In this document: positions 1-11,434 of the stretch, piece by piece
Layout: each line of letters opens with the position of its first letter
How positions within the stretch are numbered: the first letter of the stretch is position 1
Origin: Multifurca ochricompacta
Lineage: Eukaryota > Basidiomycota > Agaricomycetes > Russulales > Russulaceae
Direction: 5' to 3'
DNA length: 42,856 bases
Assembly: GCA_022496185.1 (NCBI GenBank)
Contig: WTXG01000290.1
Coordinates: 1-42,856, forward strand
The notes under the pieces: generated by a model
Database searches by the model: none
What the model was told of the DNA's origin: nothing
What the model saw: the letters and a program-made list of their open reading frames with translations, nothing else
Position numbers and translations under genes: made by a program

Positions 1-675
1 TGTCAGTTTCGACACCATATAAGGATATAAGGAAGACGTTCTTTATGCATGCACAAACCCCAGGGCGGGGGTTACGGAGAGGCACTTCAACATGGGTCAA
101 CTATCAATTCGATTATCTCAAGCTAATGGACGACAGGGCGAACAGAAAACGTGTACCCATCTCCTCGAGGGTGTCACAAGCATCATTCATATTATGTGCT
201 TCTCTCCCAGACTTACAATTAAACGTGATTGAACAACTCGCGGTGGTTCCTCCGGACTTCAGTCATACTATTATTGACAAGTTCAAAGCCAGCCACCTTA
301 ATGTACACCTTAGGCATTAATTTCAACTGTCAGGTTTCTGTTGAAAAAGGTTCACTTCTTCAGGTACCTCTGGAACGACATTTCCCAGGCGGCCAAGTAC
401 ATTCTCTGTGATTTCAAAAAAAAGTACACTCTCTGGTGATTCATGCAAGCAAACCGTGGGCGCTTGAGCATGTACCCTCAGTAATTGGCTACATTGAATA
501 CAATCGGCGGACGTCACGGCCTGATGCCGTTATCTTGGGGCGTCTGCTTGAGATTGGCCTCCTTGACAGTGACAAACTAACCGGACGTGTCGGAGATTTG
601 TGTGATGGCTCCGCTATCAGCACGCCCCTTCTTCAGCTACGTAGTCACAGTGCTCATGGTTCTGGCTCATGTGAT
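1..675. other. No supported gene
   Basis: Only short overlapping open frames on both strands, none with a recognisable domain or splice pattern. The stretch ends where the first copy of the LTR-like repeat begins. I see no RNA gene or promoter signature I would defend. Confidence 0.5.
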
Positions 676-1219
676 TCTAAGGATGAGGATGGATTTTGAA
701 CCAGGCGTGAAACCTCCAGCCCTCGTGAAATCCAACTCTTAGTTTGGGATAGACTTAAGTCCAATCGTTAATTGGCAAAACACATGGTGCGACTGGGACC
801 AATTACTTGGCATTTTACGGATTATGTGCGCTCATGACCGCCTCCCGTCTCGTCCTGTCTTGCTCAGCTTCGTAATCTTTCATCTTTTCTCTTTCGGTTT
901 CGTCCTCTTTCATCTAAACTCATCCCCTACTGATTCACCCATACGATAGCATTCCCTCTTCAACTCAACTGGTCTCTCAACGAGTATATAGTGGTACATA
1001 CAATGCTTGTAGTAGAACCAGAAAGCAATAAGACCTCGTCCCATCAAATTTTGTGTGTGAACCCATCAATGAACAACAGCATAAGGTTTAATGGAACCAG
1101 AAGACGTTCTCAAAAAGTGTTGCCTATTCTCAAGGCTTCTCTTTCTCTTGAATTACACACACTCTTCCTTCTCTCTGAGCACAGTTTTCCCCGAACTCAC
1201 CGCAGATTCAATCCCTACG
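676..1219 (+). repeat. LTR-like dispersed repeat, copy 1 (diverged)
   Basis: It shares several blocks with the better preserved copy at 6357-6935: the GTGAAACCTCCAGC block near 705, the pyrimidine-rich tract with CATCTTTTC-like words, the TATATA box followed by ACATACAATGCTTGTAGT near 985-1012, and the CTCACCGCAGATT block near 1196. The order of blocks is the same. Boundaries are approximate because both ends are diverged and no target-site duplication is visible. Confidence 0.5.
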
Positions 1220-1621
1220 GGGTATTGTCCCGAGATGAGGTACATGGTTTGTATAGGCCTGAGAGGAGTGTTGAGACGGGCTGATAGCGCCAGGATCAAC
1301 CCGTTCAATCGGCTATCAGCCAGCAAGCGCTCACTTTCTCTCACGCTATCCACTTCTGTACAGCTATACGTACCTCAACCGCAGAGATGAAACACAACCC
1401 ACCTTGGGTGACTCTGCGCGTGAATTTTACCTTTCATTCGCTTCTCTGTCGCGTGAGTTCCGAGAAAGTCGTTATCAGTCAAACAGAGTTTCTATTCAAC
1501 TCCGAAAGAGCTGTATGTTAAATTTCCTGAGCTTTGTATGAGCAACTAATTCCTCTTAAATAGCACTTCTTAATCTTCGTGTTTGCTCACACTCTCCCCT
1601 CCATCCGACTCTCAGCGTACT

Positions 1622-4056
1622 ATGTCTATGTCATCCTGGCCACTCACCATGAACCCAGTCATTCAGGTCATCATGGCCTCCGCCACACTTGTAATTGTGA
1701 AAATCCTGGTTGATTTGCTTTCTACAAACTTTCGATCTCCTATGAAAAACTTATCAGGTCCACCATCTCCGTCGTGGCTAAGAGGTACTTGGGAACGACT
1801 CCGTATCAAGATGTAACTCGCTGAGGAATCCTACTGACATTTAGGCCATATGGACCAACTGTTCCACCCCAGGGGTGGGATTTCCATCTGAAGACCGTGG
1901 TCAGCTTTGGAACAGCGGTTCGACTTCGTGGTTTTTTGGGAGTTGAGGCTATTTCCCGCTTGCACGAAGCCTTCACGGTCAATGCTGACAAAAGAAAGGA
2001 GGATGTGTTGTATCTGACAGATCCTGCTGGACTTCGTACAGTATTGATAAGGGAACACGGTGACATATATGAAGAGCCCCCATGATCATTGAGTAAGTAT
2101 TGCAGGAGTCCGAGCCTGGTCCTGGTGACTGAATGGACTCAGGCGAAATAACTTGCTTTGGGGCCCTGGCTTGCTATCTTCGACTGGTGAGAATGTTTTC
2201 TCGCGCAAGGTGTGAACTTCAACTTTTAGTTCTTACCGTTATATTTCGTTCAGGCATGGCACACAAGAAACAGCGATATGTCATCAACACGGCCTTCTCT
2301 ATACAGCGTATGCGTCTGGCGATGCCTATCTTCTGGGAAGTTACGCACCGAGTATGTTCTGGCACAGAGCACGATAACTGAGACTGACGGAGATCAGGTC
2401 GAGGAGACTTTGCTGAAATCGTTGCGCAATGGTTCCACTGAGCTCGACATGCTGGTCTGGATGTCCCGGGTCTCCTCCGAGCTGATTGGGCAAGCAGGGA
2501 TTGGCAAGTCCTTCGACACACTCGCTGAGGTCTCAGCACCGAATGAATATATGTTTGCCGCTAAACAGCTCATGTATGTTTCTTTCTCTTATCCTTTCTT
2601 TCCATATCTGAGCGTCTGCACAAACAGCCCTCTTTCATTCCCCCTTCAAGACTTTATGCGGCTAATACCGTATATCGTTAAATTTGGCTCCCCGAATTTC
2701 CGCGGGTTCCTCGCTAAGATCGCACCACACCCCAACATAAGAAAACTGAGGGAGATCATCTATTTCCTTCACAACACTAACTCGTCCATATATCGGGAAA
2801 GAATAAAATCCTTGGAACAGGAATCAAAAGGTGATGGGGCGGACGGTCCACGTCGGGACATCATTAGCGTCCTGAGTGAGTGTAGCTTGCTAATCCTTAT
2901 CCTTATCCTTGGACGATGGCTTATGGTGGATATATTATAGTCCAGAACAATAAAGGTGTCGATGAGGCGAACAGGCTATCCGATGATGAGATTATTTCAC
3001 AAATGGGGTAAACATTTTGCATCCAGATACTCACTCCGAGGCAACCAAGTTCATGAAACACTCCAGGACGCTTATCTTCGCAGGACAGCACACGACATCA
3101 GTTGCACTTTCCCGCATCCTCCAAGTTCTCTCCTTGGATCTGAAGAGACAGGAAAAGCTACGCCTCGAGTTGATAAACGCGCGAGCCGAAGGACAAGACC
3201 TATCGTATGACGATTTGATGGCACTCCCGTATCTCGATGCTGTTTGCAAGGAAACACTAAGACTGTATGTTATCCCTATCCCTCTGGCTGCCCTAACCTA
3301 ACCATAAAGTCTCCCAGGTATGCCCCGGCCCCTCAGTTGCACCGAGTGTTCGTATCGTTACCCGCTTCTTCTTCTTCTTCTTCTTCTGTCAATGATACTA
3401 ATATATCCGCTGAATAGGCCAAGCAAAGACACATCTGTTCCACTGTCGCGCCCTGTTCTGGGAAAAGACGGGAGTACGATAGACCGGATCCACGTCCGCG
3501 CCGGACAATGGTAGTTATTGGTGCTGCAGCTGTGAACAGAGATCCCATTATCTGGGGACCAGACGCAGAGAAGTGGATTCCTGAACGTTGGCTTGAACCG
3601 TTGCCAGAGACTCTCAACAGTGCCTATCTACCTGGGGTATACTCGAACATGTTAGCACAATGACATGATTACTGGGCATGACCGTTCTGTGCTGACCACC
3701 TTCGTTTAAGGATGACTTTCATGGGGGTGGGCGCTCGTGCATGTGAGTTAATGTTGTTTATCAACGCTCGAGCTTCAAATTTTATTAATCCTATCCTCAA
3801 ACTCAAATAGTGGATTCAAGTTTGCCGAAACGGAGATTAGTAAGCGCCGTCCTCTGGAACGTCGCACGATAGATACTAATACTAACAATTGGTGATGCTA
3901 ACAGAGGCAGTTCTCTACGTTCTTCTATCGCGCATGAAGTTCGAACCGTCCAACACCCCGATCGAGTGGAACATGTTTAACTTTGCTACTCCCACTGTCA
4001 AAGGTGACAGTACTAAACCGAGCATGCCTTTGAAAGTCACGCTTCTCAGTGGGTGA
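1622..4056 (+). pseudogene. Cytochrome P450 pseudogene (basidiomycete microsomal type)
   Basis: A P450 monooxygenase would sit on the ER membrane and hydroxylate small lipophilic substrates using a P450 reductase. The reading shows an N-terminal hydrophobic anchor, the proline-rich hinge GPPSPSWLRG, I-helix AGQHTTS (about 3085), K-helix ETLR (about 3255), a VNRDPIIWGPDAEKWIPERW segment (3530-3590) and a C-terminal exon ending at TGA 4054-4056. Introns fit GT-AG with CTRAC branch points at 1785-1844, 1942-1998, 2352-2397, 2574-2627, 2876-2940, 3008-3066 and 3265-3317. The frame breaks by one base in AGGGGTGGG (about 1873), in GAGCCCCCATGA (about 2080) and in GGACAATGG (about 3507). The splice phase at 3351/3418 also fails. 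At the haem loop the exon ends CGTGCAT where GCATGCAT is expected, so a 4-base loss removes the cysteine codon. Substrate unknown. Some one-base breaks could be sequencing errors. Confidence 0.8.
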
Positions 4057-4349
4057 TCGGCTTAGGAGGGGGGGGAGGGACCACAGCAACTTTGGTGAGT
4101 CCTTGGTTCGGTTCTGTGATCATGGGATGGGATCACTGAGTTTGAAGAGGGTGTAAGTTGTTCTGTAGAATTAGAGTACAATGGGCGGTGTGATTGGGGA
4201 TATTTAGTAAGAGAGTAGGAGAATGTAGAATGAAACTGTGAGCGGCATCTGCATATCTTTGAATTTCGTCATCAGGGTGTGAATCTGCCGGGAAGCTGTC
4301 AAAGAGACTTCGGCTCTGTTCTACTGGTTTCATCGGTACCATACCACAC
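4057..4349. other. Downstream flank of the P450, no gene seen
   Basis: Contains a G-rich run (about 4065-4080) just after the P450 stop. No supported coding region or RNA gene. Confidence 0.4.
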
Positions 4350-4600
4350 GTTCAATTAGAATTAGTCTCTCAACGAGTACATACAAGAGTAAGGTCAAAT
4401 GGAACCAACTAGCAGCAAGCATGACAAACTCTGCCAACACTTATCTCGTCTCATCTCTTCTCAACCAGCTTACGTTATCTCGGGGCTCGCTCTTGTCATC
4501 TCTGCTTCACCTTCTTTCCTCTCGAACTCACCGCGGATTGGATCAACATTAAATTCATCCCCTGCTGATCACTTCATCTCACGCGTACACGATTTCGGTC
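4350..4600 (+). repeat. LTR-like dispersed repeat, copy 3 (3' half only)
   Basis: It matches the second half of the LTR at 6357-6935. The shared order is TCTCTCAACGAGTA, ACATACAAGAGTAAGGTCAAA, GAACCAACTAGCAGCAAGC, then CTCGAACTCACCGCGGATTGGATC near 4525-4550. The 5' half with the CTCGGGC block is missing. It sits less than 300 bases after the P450 stop codon. Confidence 0.45.
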
Positions 4601-6356
4601 ACCATAACACCACGACCAGTGATCCGAGCATTTATCAATGTTGATCTTTCTGGGACTCAGCCAACTCCGGGATACCCACAAGTGACAGGCCGTCTTCTAG
4701 CCTCGTCGATACAGCTGTTGTTCTAAGTAAGGACAATGTCGGGGCGTCGGGGCAGTAAACCCCCCGTGGGGTGTGGGAAGGTTCGTCGACATCAAAAATG
4801 TATGACAAGCAAGCAGTAAAAGTGTCAGCTGCCAGTGTAGATGAATGCTGACGTGATATCCGGTGTTGTTGCATTTGCTCCCACTCGGCTTGACTACATT
4901 CTGTGTATTGATGATGAATGGACATCGAACTGTCCTTCATTGACATTGAGACAGATCGTTCGCGATATATTAAGGACTCTAACGGCGCTCTAGATGGTGA
5001 GGAAGATTACAAGTAGTTAGGGATACTAGAGCTAGGGAATCTAGTCATCTAGTGCTCTCGTTTCCTACCAGGAGTAATTAAGTGGGCGTACTCTTGAGTA
5101 AGTACAGAACGGGTCGAGAGGGCGGAGATCCTGAGTGAAACGAAGAAGACGTAAGTTGATGGAACAATGGAAGCTTAGACTGACGTCTCATTCACGTCTT
5201 CATGACCGTGATAGACACGGAGATTACTATCACAAACTGAAAAATGGTGATAAACAAGAATAAAGCATGTTGAATGCCCATACCCGGGCCGGTTCCTTGG
5301 CCTTTGTCTTCATGACGACCCTGATGCCCCCACCAAACGGTCTACCAAGTTTCAAGAGTTTTCGATGTATTTGATGTATTTGACGTATCAACGTATCCGA
5401 CACATTCAGCCTCATTGACGTATTTCACCTTTTCAGCGAAATCTCACTCCGCTTCGAACTCACATGGTCTTGTGATCATACATTCATCTCATTGTACTTC
5501 TGGACATTCCTAAGTTTCACCCAGCAAGCTTCATAGCGATGCAACGTGTGGATTAGGAGGGGATAGGACGTAGGAGCGTTCTCGGCTATATGTACGTTTC
5601 ACTTATCTCTGGTCCTCTGCTCTGCCAAAATTGCCCTCAATACTCTCTTTCTCGCTCTATTTGGTTTGTGACACTTTTACAAGCCCAACGCAACATCGAT
5701 GGACGGCCTGCATTTCATTCATCTCTCTCCCACGGGCACCTGGCCAGTGGGTTGCGACGTCCGGAGCCCCTTCAGTGGAGTTCTGTCCACGGATCGTGCA
5801 GGCTGTGTACAGATAGGAATTGCATCACCCACATATGTTCCGAGGGCGCAGCGCGATAGATCATTTTAGTTCCTGGAGCGTGTGCAGTGCAATCGTGAGG
5901 CCTTATGTTATCGTTTTTGCTCAACGCACTCCTGGCAAAGACGTTCACCGCGGACTCTCCAAGGATTTTATCATCCCATTGTCATGACCCTCATTTTCCC
6001 TGTTCCTTCTGTTGGCAGCGGAAACAGTAGTAACAACGCCACCACGCTGCGCACACCACCCAGTGAGGAGCGAAGTCGTCAAGTTATTGCCAAGCACGTG
6101 GTTTCACTGCTCAATCGGCATGTCCTTGAGCGGAACGCCGGTAGATACAAATGTGCCGTGGTTGGCCACCACAGAGTACTTGGACTTGTGCTTCGTTTTC
6201 CAGGTCCGCCTGTGCCATGTGTGGACTCCCGGACGGATAGCGATGAACTGTACTGGCTACCCAATGTACGATCGTGAGATCGTGTGAGTTCGAAGCTGAG
6301 AGAGATTCAGTATGCAGCAAGCCAAATCCAAGTTTAGTTTGCAAAGATGTAAGTGG
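4601..6356. other. Gene-poor stretch with unassigned open frames
   Basis: Open frames at 4635-4946 (-), 5590-5859 (+) and 5882-6287 (both strands) match no family I recognise. Around 6008-6260 the minus strand reads as a plausible protein-like stretch (VVANHGTFVSTGVPLKDMP) interrupted by a stop, while two plus-strand frames are also open. I cannot tell which, if any, is coding. Confidence 0.35.
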
Positions 6357-6935
6357 TGTAAGGATGGCTCGGGCGTTGAGCGTGAAACCTCCAGCTATCG
6401 CCACTCCTAGTGAAACTCACTTCTCCTCTCTTTCATTACAAGCCCTGAATTAGAGCACCTATGAATTAGTTTCACTTCATCCCGGGCCGCCTGACCTCTG
6501 ACCTCTCTGTCACTTCCCCGTCTTTATTGCCAGGTTTTCACCTCTCCATCTACACCTCTCCACCTTTATTGCCTGATTTCATCTCACTTGTCTCCTTTCA
6601 TCCTAATTCATCCTCTTCTGCTTCATAACTAAGTTTCTCTGCAAGTATATAAGGGTACATACAATGCTTGTAGTTGACCAGCCAGTGAGCCCACAGAAGC
6701 AGAAATCAAAAATGGCATTTCTCTCCCTTTCTTTCTTTCTTTGTGTGCTAAAGACCTTCTAGACAATTTCAAGCACAAGGTCAAACAGAACCAGCAAGCA
6801 GCGTATTCGCAGGAACAAGCACGATACACCCTCTTTCGAAGTCTTAGTTATCCTAGGGGCTTCCTCTTCTCATACTGTTCTCCTCTTCTTTTGGGAACAC
6901 CTTGCCTCGCACTCACAGCAGATTGGATCCGTACA
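6357..6935 (+). mobile_element. Solo LTR of an LTR retrotransposon
   Basis: The 579-base unit starts TGTAAGGATGG and ends ATCCGTACA, so it has TG...CA termini. It is flanked by the 4-base direct repeat GTGG (6353-6356 and 6936-6939), which looks like a target-site duplication. A TATATAA box (about 6643) lies inside, as expected for a U3 promoter. No gag-pol open frame adjoins it, so a solo LTR is the simplest reading. Diverged relatives lie at 676-1219, 4350-4600 and, inverted, 32214-32406. The downstream TGGTATAAGG resembles a primer-binding site but is more simply part of the target duplication and flank. Confidence 0.6.
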
Positions 6936-6939
6936 GTGG

Positions 6940-7845
6940 TATAAGGAGAGACACGCTTCATGAGTAAGGAAGATGAAGACACAAAGAAAATAGTTCATGA
7001 CACATGACAATACCCATCCTTCGATAATACCCTGAATGGCACTACATCCTTTGACGATTAAGGGTGACCGTGGCGAGAGTCGAGAACCTGAAATGCAAAG
7101 GGGCTTGTAGTGGGGGATCTTGGCAAGTAGTTCTTCAGTTGAAGATCGAAGGGGCGACAAGAGTCCAGAGGTGAATGGTGAGCTGGCAAGGCAAGCACTA
7201 GATGAGGGGCATGAAGGGAAACGGAGACCAAGCGCGAGAAGGAAGGACAGACCGGAACGGGCAGAGGTGGACGGTTTCAGGCTGAGCCCATGTCGATTGT
7301 GAGATAAGAATACGCAGTCATGCGTGCGCACAACTAGCTCAAGTCGGGTTTCAGGTTGCGAGCGGGTCGGAAAGGCGGATCACTTGAAAAAGCAGCCACA
7401 GCACGCAAAAGATTGATACCGGAGATGGCGGCGGACACGATCACCAATATTCCCAAAAGCACGCGGATCATGCAAACTTCATGGTATCATTAGACTCAGT
7501 TGCGTAGTTGGGAACTTCGATCTCTTTCTGTCTAAATGACTAAGCTACGCTTTTATAGCTCCCAACGCAAGGGGGGGAAAGTAGACGCGGGATAGAGGTC
7601 GTCCCAGTCCATCGAGAAGCGGGGTTTACCGAATTGTAGGAGGAGTAGAGGAGTAGAGGGTTTGAATACAGCCCGCTCTTCATGTCGCTAGCATCCACCA
7701 TCATTTCCTAGACCTACTAGACCCTCGATATCAACAATCCCGCCTGGGGCGTCTATCTTCCATATCCAGCAACGACACAACCACGTGTGATGCAGCTTCT
7801 CGCGCCGAAGACCGTTAATCACGATAGCTCCCCACTACATGCTTT
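6940..7845. other. Upstream intergenic region of NLR gene A
   Basis: About 900 bases between the solo LTR and the start of gene A. Overlapping short open frames (6870-7331 minus, 7120-7302 plus) have no recognisable domain. I see no convincing TATA box or operator. The promoter of gene A must lie here, but I cannot place it. Confidence 0.4.
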
Positions 7846-10800
7846 ATGTCTCAAAAATCACCCAAACCTTCCTCGGATTCCAACTTTCAGTCCATTTTCA
7901 GTGCTGCTTTGAAAACATATAACATCCGAACTGGGAAAGATATTGCCGATTACCATCTATCGACTAGGATTCAATCATGCAACTCTCCCGATGCCATTCT
8001 GGCCATTCTTCACGAACAAGCTCAAGAATTCGATAAATCTCAGAGCGACAACGAAAGACTGACGAAGTGGTTGAATCCAACTGTTAATGTCCTCTATGCA
8101 TTTTCAGCTACATTAGGCGAAGGTGTTGGCTTGGTCAGTCCTATCACGTTCAGCTTGTTCCCACCCAAGACCCAGACTCTAGTATGATCACACAGGTCTT
8201 CTCTCCTGCAAAGGTAATCTTTGCTGGAATAGGTGTCCTCCTCTTGGTAAACCTTCTTTATCTCTTTGTGCATGTCACTTCCACGACCGACTCAATTAGG
8301 CAGCAAAGGATGCTGAGGCGAGCCAAGGAACTCTCCTCGAGCTGTTTGATCAAATTGGAAGCTTCTTCAAACGACTTGAAACTTATGTTGAAGTCTCACC
8401 AAGTGATGGGATAAGAGATATAATCGTGAAGATCATGGTGGAAGTACTGTGTATACTTACGATTGCGACGAGGGAGATCAAGCAAGGGAGGACAAGTGAG
8501 TTAGGATGATTGAGAAGATAGGGCTGATAATTTATATTTATTCAGAGAAATACTTGAAAAAGCTGGTGGGAAGGACGGATCTTGAAGATGCGCTACATAG
8601 ACTAGACAAGTTGACACAAGAGGAAGCTCGGATGGCAACTGTCCAGGTTTTGAAAGTTACTCAGAGTGTTGACGGAAAAGTGGATGACGTCGAGGATAGA
8701 GTGAGGCGGGTCGAGAACACGGTGCACGACGTCGATGATAGAGTGGAGGTCGTCGACAACAGAGTGCAAGGAATCGATGACAAGGTGCAGGTTGTCGACG
8801 AGAGGGCGGAGGTTATCGACTGGAGGGTACAAGGTGTTAATGACAGGGTGAAAGACGTCGATGACAGGGTGCAAGACGTCGATGACAAGGTGCAGATTGT
8901 CGACGACAGGGTGCAAGGTGTTGACGACAAGATAACAAGTGTCGACGATACGGCGAAAAGCATTAGCAACAAAGTTAACCAAGTCATCAATGGTGAGCAG
9001 GCCCTGTCCAGCTGGTCACCACTGCCGAGCTGAAGCACTGAATGCGTCCAGATGGAAAGGAAACAAGAGTAGCAGTTCAGCAAATCGCTAATGACATGGG
9101 TGATCACAACCGTTCGTGATTTCATAATGCAGCCACATCGATTCAACTGATTTTTCACACTTCCGTAGGACGTCAACTTCGAGAGAGGCTTCGTAACTGG
9201 CTCTCCCCACCAGACCCGTCCATCAATTACAATACCGCATGCAGCGCTCATCATAAGGGGACCGCCCAGTGGTTTACTCAAGGCGAGACGTTTATAGATT
9301 GGAAAGCGTCAGGCTCACTCCTGTGGGTCCATGGAAAACGTATATTTTCTTCACACACAACGAAACAATTAATACTAATGATCTTCCCGTTTGCAGCGGG
9401 ATCGGGAAAGAGTATCCTCAGGTAAGTCGCATTAAAGCAGTTCCGCCTATCAAGAGTATATTGACTACCATCAGTTCTGCAATCATCCAGAATATCAAGG
9501 CGATTTCAAACGCTGGGTCTGCCCTTATGGCCTACTTTTATTTTGATTTCAAGGACACCAGCAAACAGGATTCTCGTGCTTTGTTATGTTCCCTTCTCAT
9601 TCAGCTTTGCAACCAATCGGACAATTGCTGTGACGCCCTCGATGCATTGTACTCGAAACACGATCAAGGGTCAAATCAGCCGGCCGACGACGCGCTTGCT
9701 GAATGTCTCAAAGACATGTTCATGATTCCGGGGAAAGCTCCAATTTATCTTATTGTGGATGCACTTGACGAGTGTCCTAACACATCTGGCATGCCGTCAC
9801 CACGCGAAAAGGCCATAGATATTTTGGAAACATTTGTTCAATCGGACTTTTCAAATATACGTCTATGTGTCACAAGTCGTCCAGAGATCGATATTCGAAA
9901 TTCTCTTGAACCTCTCGCGTCTCACCGCATGTCAATCCACGACGAAAGTGGACAAACGAAGGACATTATCGACTATGTGAGGTCTGTTGTTTATTCAGAC
10001 AAGAAGATGCGGAGATGGCGGGAAGAAGATAAGAAAGTGGTCATCGAGGCGCTCTCAGAAAAAGCCGATGGAATGTAAGAAGGGTGTGTTCATAACTCAA
10101 TGCAAGCTCTCATCGATTCACACAGGTTTCGATGGGTTTTCTGCCAACTGGAAACACTACGTCATTGTCTCCCACCGAGTGTCCGGCGTATTCTGGAGGA
10201 ATTGCCAGAAAGTCTGGACGAGACATATGAGCGGGTGCTTCGAGAAATCAACAAGGCGAATAGGGATCACGCACATCGTCTTTTGCAATGCCTCACTGTT
10301 GCAGTTCGGCCGCTTCGTGTCGAGGAACTTGCAGAAGTGCTTGTGATTGACTTCACCGCAGGAGGTATCGCGAAGGTCAACGCGGAATGGCGTTGGGAAG
10401 ATCAAGAAGAGGCAGTACTCTCAGCATGCTCTAGTTTGATCGCCGTGATTGACGACCACGGTTCTCGAGTTATTCAATTCTCACACTTCTCCGTGAAGGA
10501 GTTCCTAACGTCGGATCGGCTGGCGGCGTCAAAGGGAGATGTGGGACGTTATTATATTCCCCTGGAGCCTGCACATGTGATTCTCGTTCAAGCTTGTCTT
10601 GGTGTCCTACTTCGGCTAGATGACCAGGTCGATGAAGAGAGCATGAAGGGGATTCCTTTGGCTGATTATGCTATTGAACACTGGGTCGAGCATGCGGGGT
10701 TCAAGACTGTTCTTTCACGGATAAGGGATGCGATCGACTTTTTCTTCGACGGAGACAAACCACATCTTCTGGCATGCCTCCGCATAGCGCAAGGAACACA

Positions 10801-11434
10801 TTGGGGGGATCCTCCTTACGAAACGACCCCGCTGGTGCCTGGAGCAGTCCCATTATTTTATGCTGTGGAAACCGGATTCCGTGGCTTGGTTGAATACCTG
10901 GTCAAAAGGGGTCCACAGCATATAAATGCCAAAGGAGGAGAATATGGGGCTTTGTTGCCTATGGCAGTTTTTAGGAATAAGACCGAAATTTTGTGGTGTC
11001 TTATTGAGCATGGGGCAGATATAAATATCCCAGGCAGATGGGGGCAAACATCGCTGATTCGAGCTTCAGTATACGGCAAACTGGATGTTGTGCAGCGTTT
11101 ACTGGACCTTGGTGCGGACGCGGATGCCAAAGATGATATACAGGCGACTTCCCTGCACCGGGCAGCAAACAATGGATACGTGGACGTCATTCGAGCGCTT
11201 CTCGATCACAAGGTAGATGTGAATCCCCAAAACATTGAAGGCCAGACACCATTGCATAGAGCATCAGAAACAGGACATCTCCAAGTTGTTCTGTTATTGC
11301 TGGAGCATGGTGCCGACACGCATGTACGAGACAATGAGGGGAGGAGTCCATCTCAAGTGGCGCAAGGCAAGTCCCAGCTGGAGATCGTGGAATTACTATC
11401 CGAGTATGACACGATCCAACGCAGCTCAAGATAA
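7846..11434 (+). CDS. NLR gene A: Goodbye - heptad coiled coil - NACHT - ankyrin STAND protein
   Basis: Nine exons restore one frame of 1048 residues: 7846-8133, 8196-8246, 8300-8495, 8546-8992, 9052-9111, 9169-9339, 9397-9421, 9475-10074, 10126-11434. Residues 1 to about 218 match the fungal STAND N-terminal Goodbye domain (WLNPTVNVLYAFSATLGEGV, then a 17-residue hydrophobic segment VFSPAKVIFAGIGVLLL). Residues about 220-325 are some 15 tandem heptads of the form VDDRVQG, with valines spaced 3-4 as in a coiled coil. The NTPase shows Walker A GKPGSGKS (about 403-411), Walker B LIVDALDE (about 504) and VTSRPE (about 544). Five ankyrin repeats and a cap follow from about 853. Such proteins are signal-triggered oligomerising receptors in fungal immunity or incompatibility; the ligand is unknown. 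The start was chosen because the equivalent MSQ start is present in B and C. Confidence 0.9.
8660..8985 (+). repeat. 21-base tandem repeat encoding coiled-coil heptads, gene A
   Basis: About 15 units of a 21-base repeat approximating GTCGATGACAGGGTGCAAGAC, each encoding V-[DE]-D-[RK]-V-Q-x. The units stay in register with the reading frame, so copy-number change alters rod length by 7 residues without breaking the gene. All units lie inside exon 4. Confidence 0.9.

Noticed and set aside
1813..1844. Alternative 32-base intron for the P450 that would avoid one frameshift
   Set aside because: It is shorter than the other introns here, and it would put a poorer protein sequence before GWDFH than the 60-base intron, which yields the family-like GHMDQLFHP order.
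1806..2066. Minus-strand frames over the P450
   Set aside because: The plus strand gives ordered P450 motifs and splice sites; the minus frames have no domain.
6936..6952. Primer-binding site after the LTR, implying a full retrotransposon
   Set aside because: TGGTATAAGG overlaps the putative target duplication, and no gag, protease, reverse transcriptase or integrase frame follows.
7846..8187. CRISPR-like reading of the 21-base tandem units
   Set aside because: The units are adjacent with no spacers, lie within exon 4, and encode regular heptads in a fungal gene.
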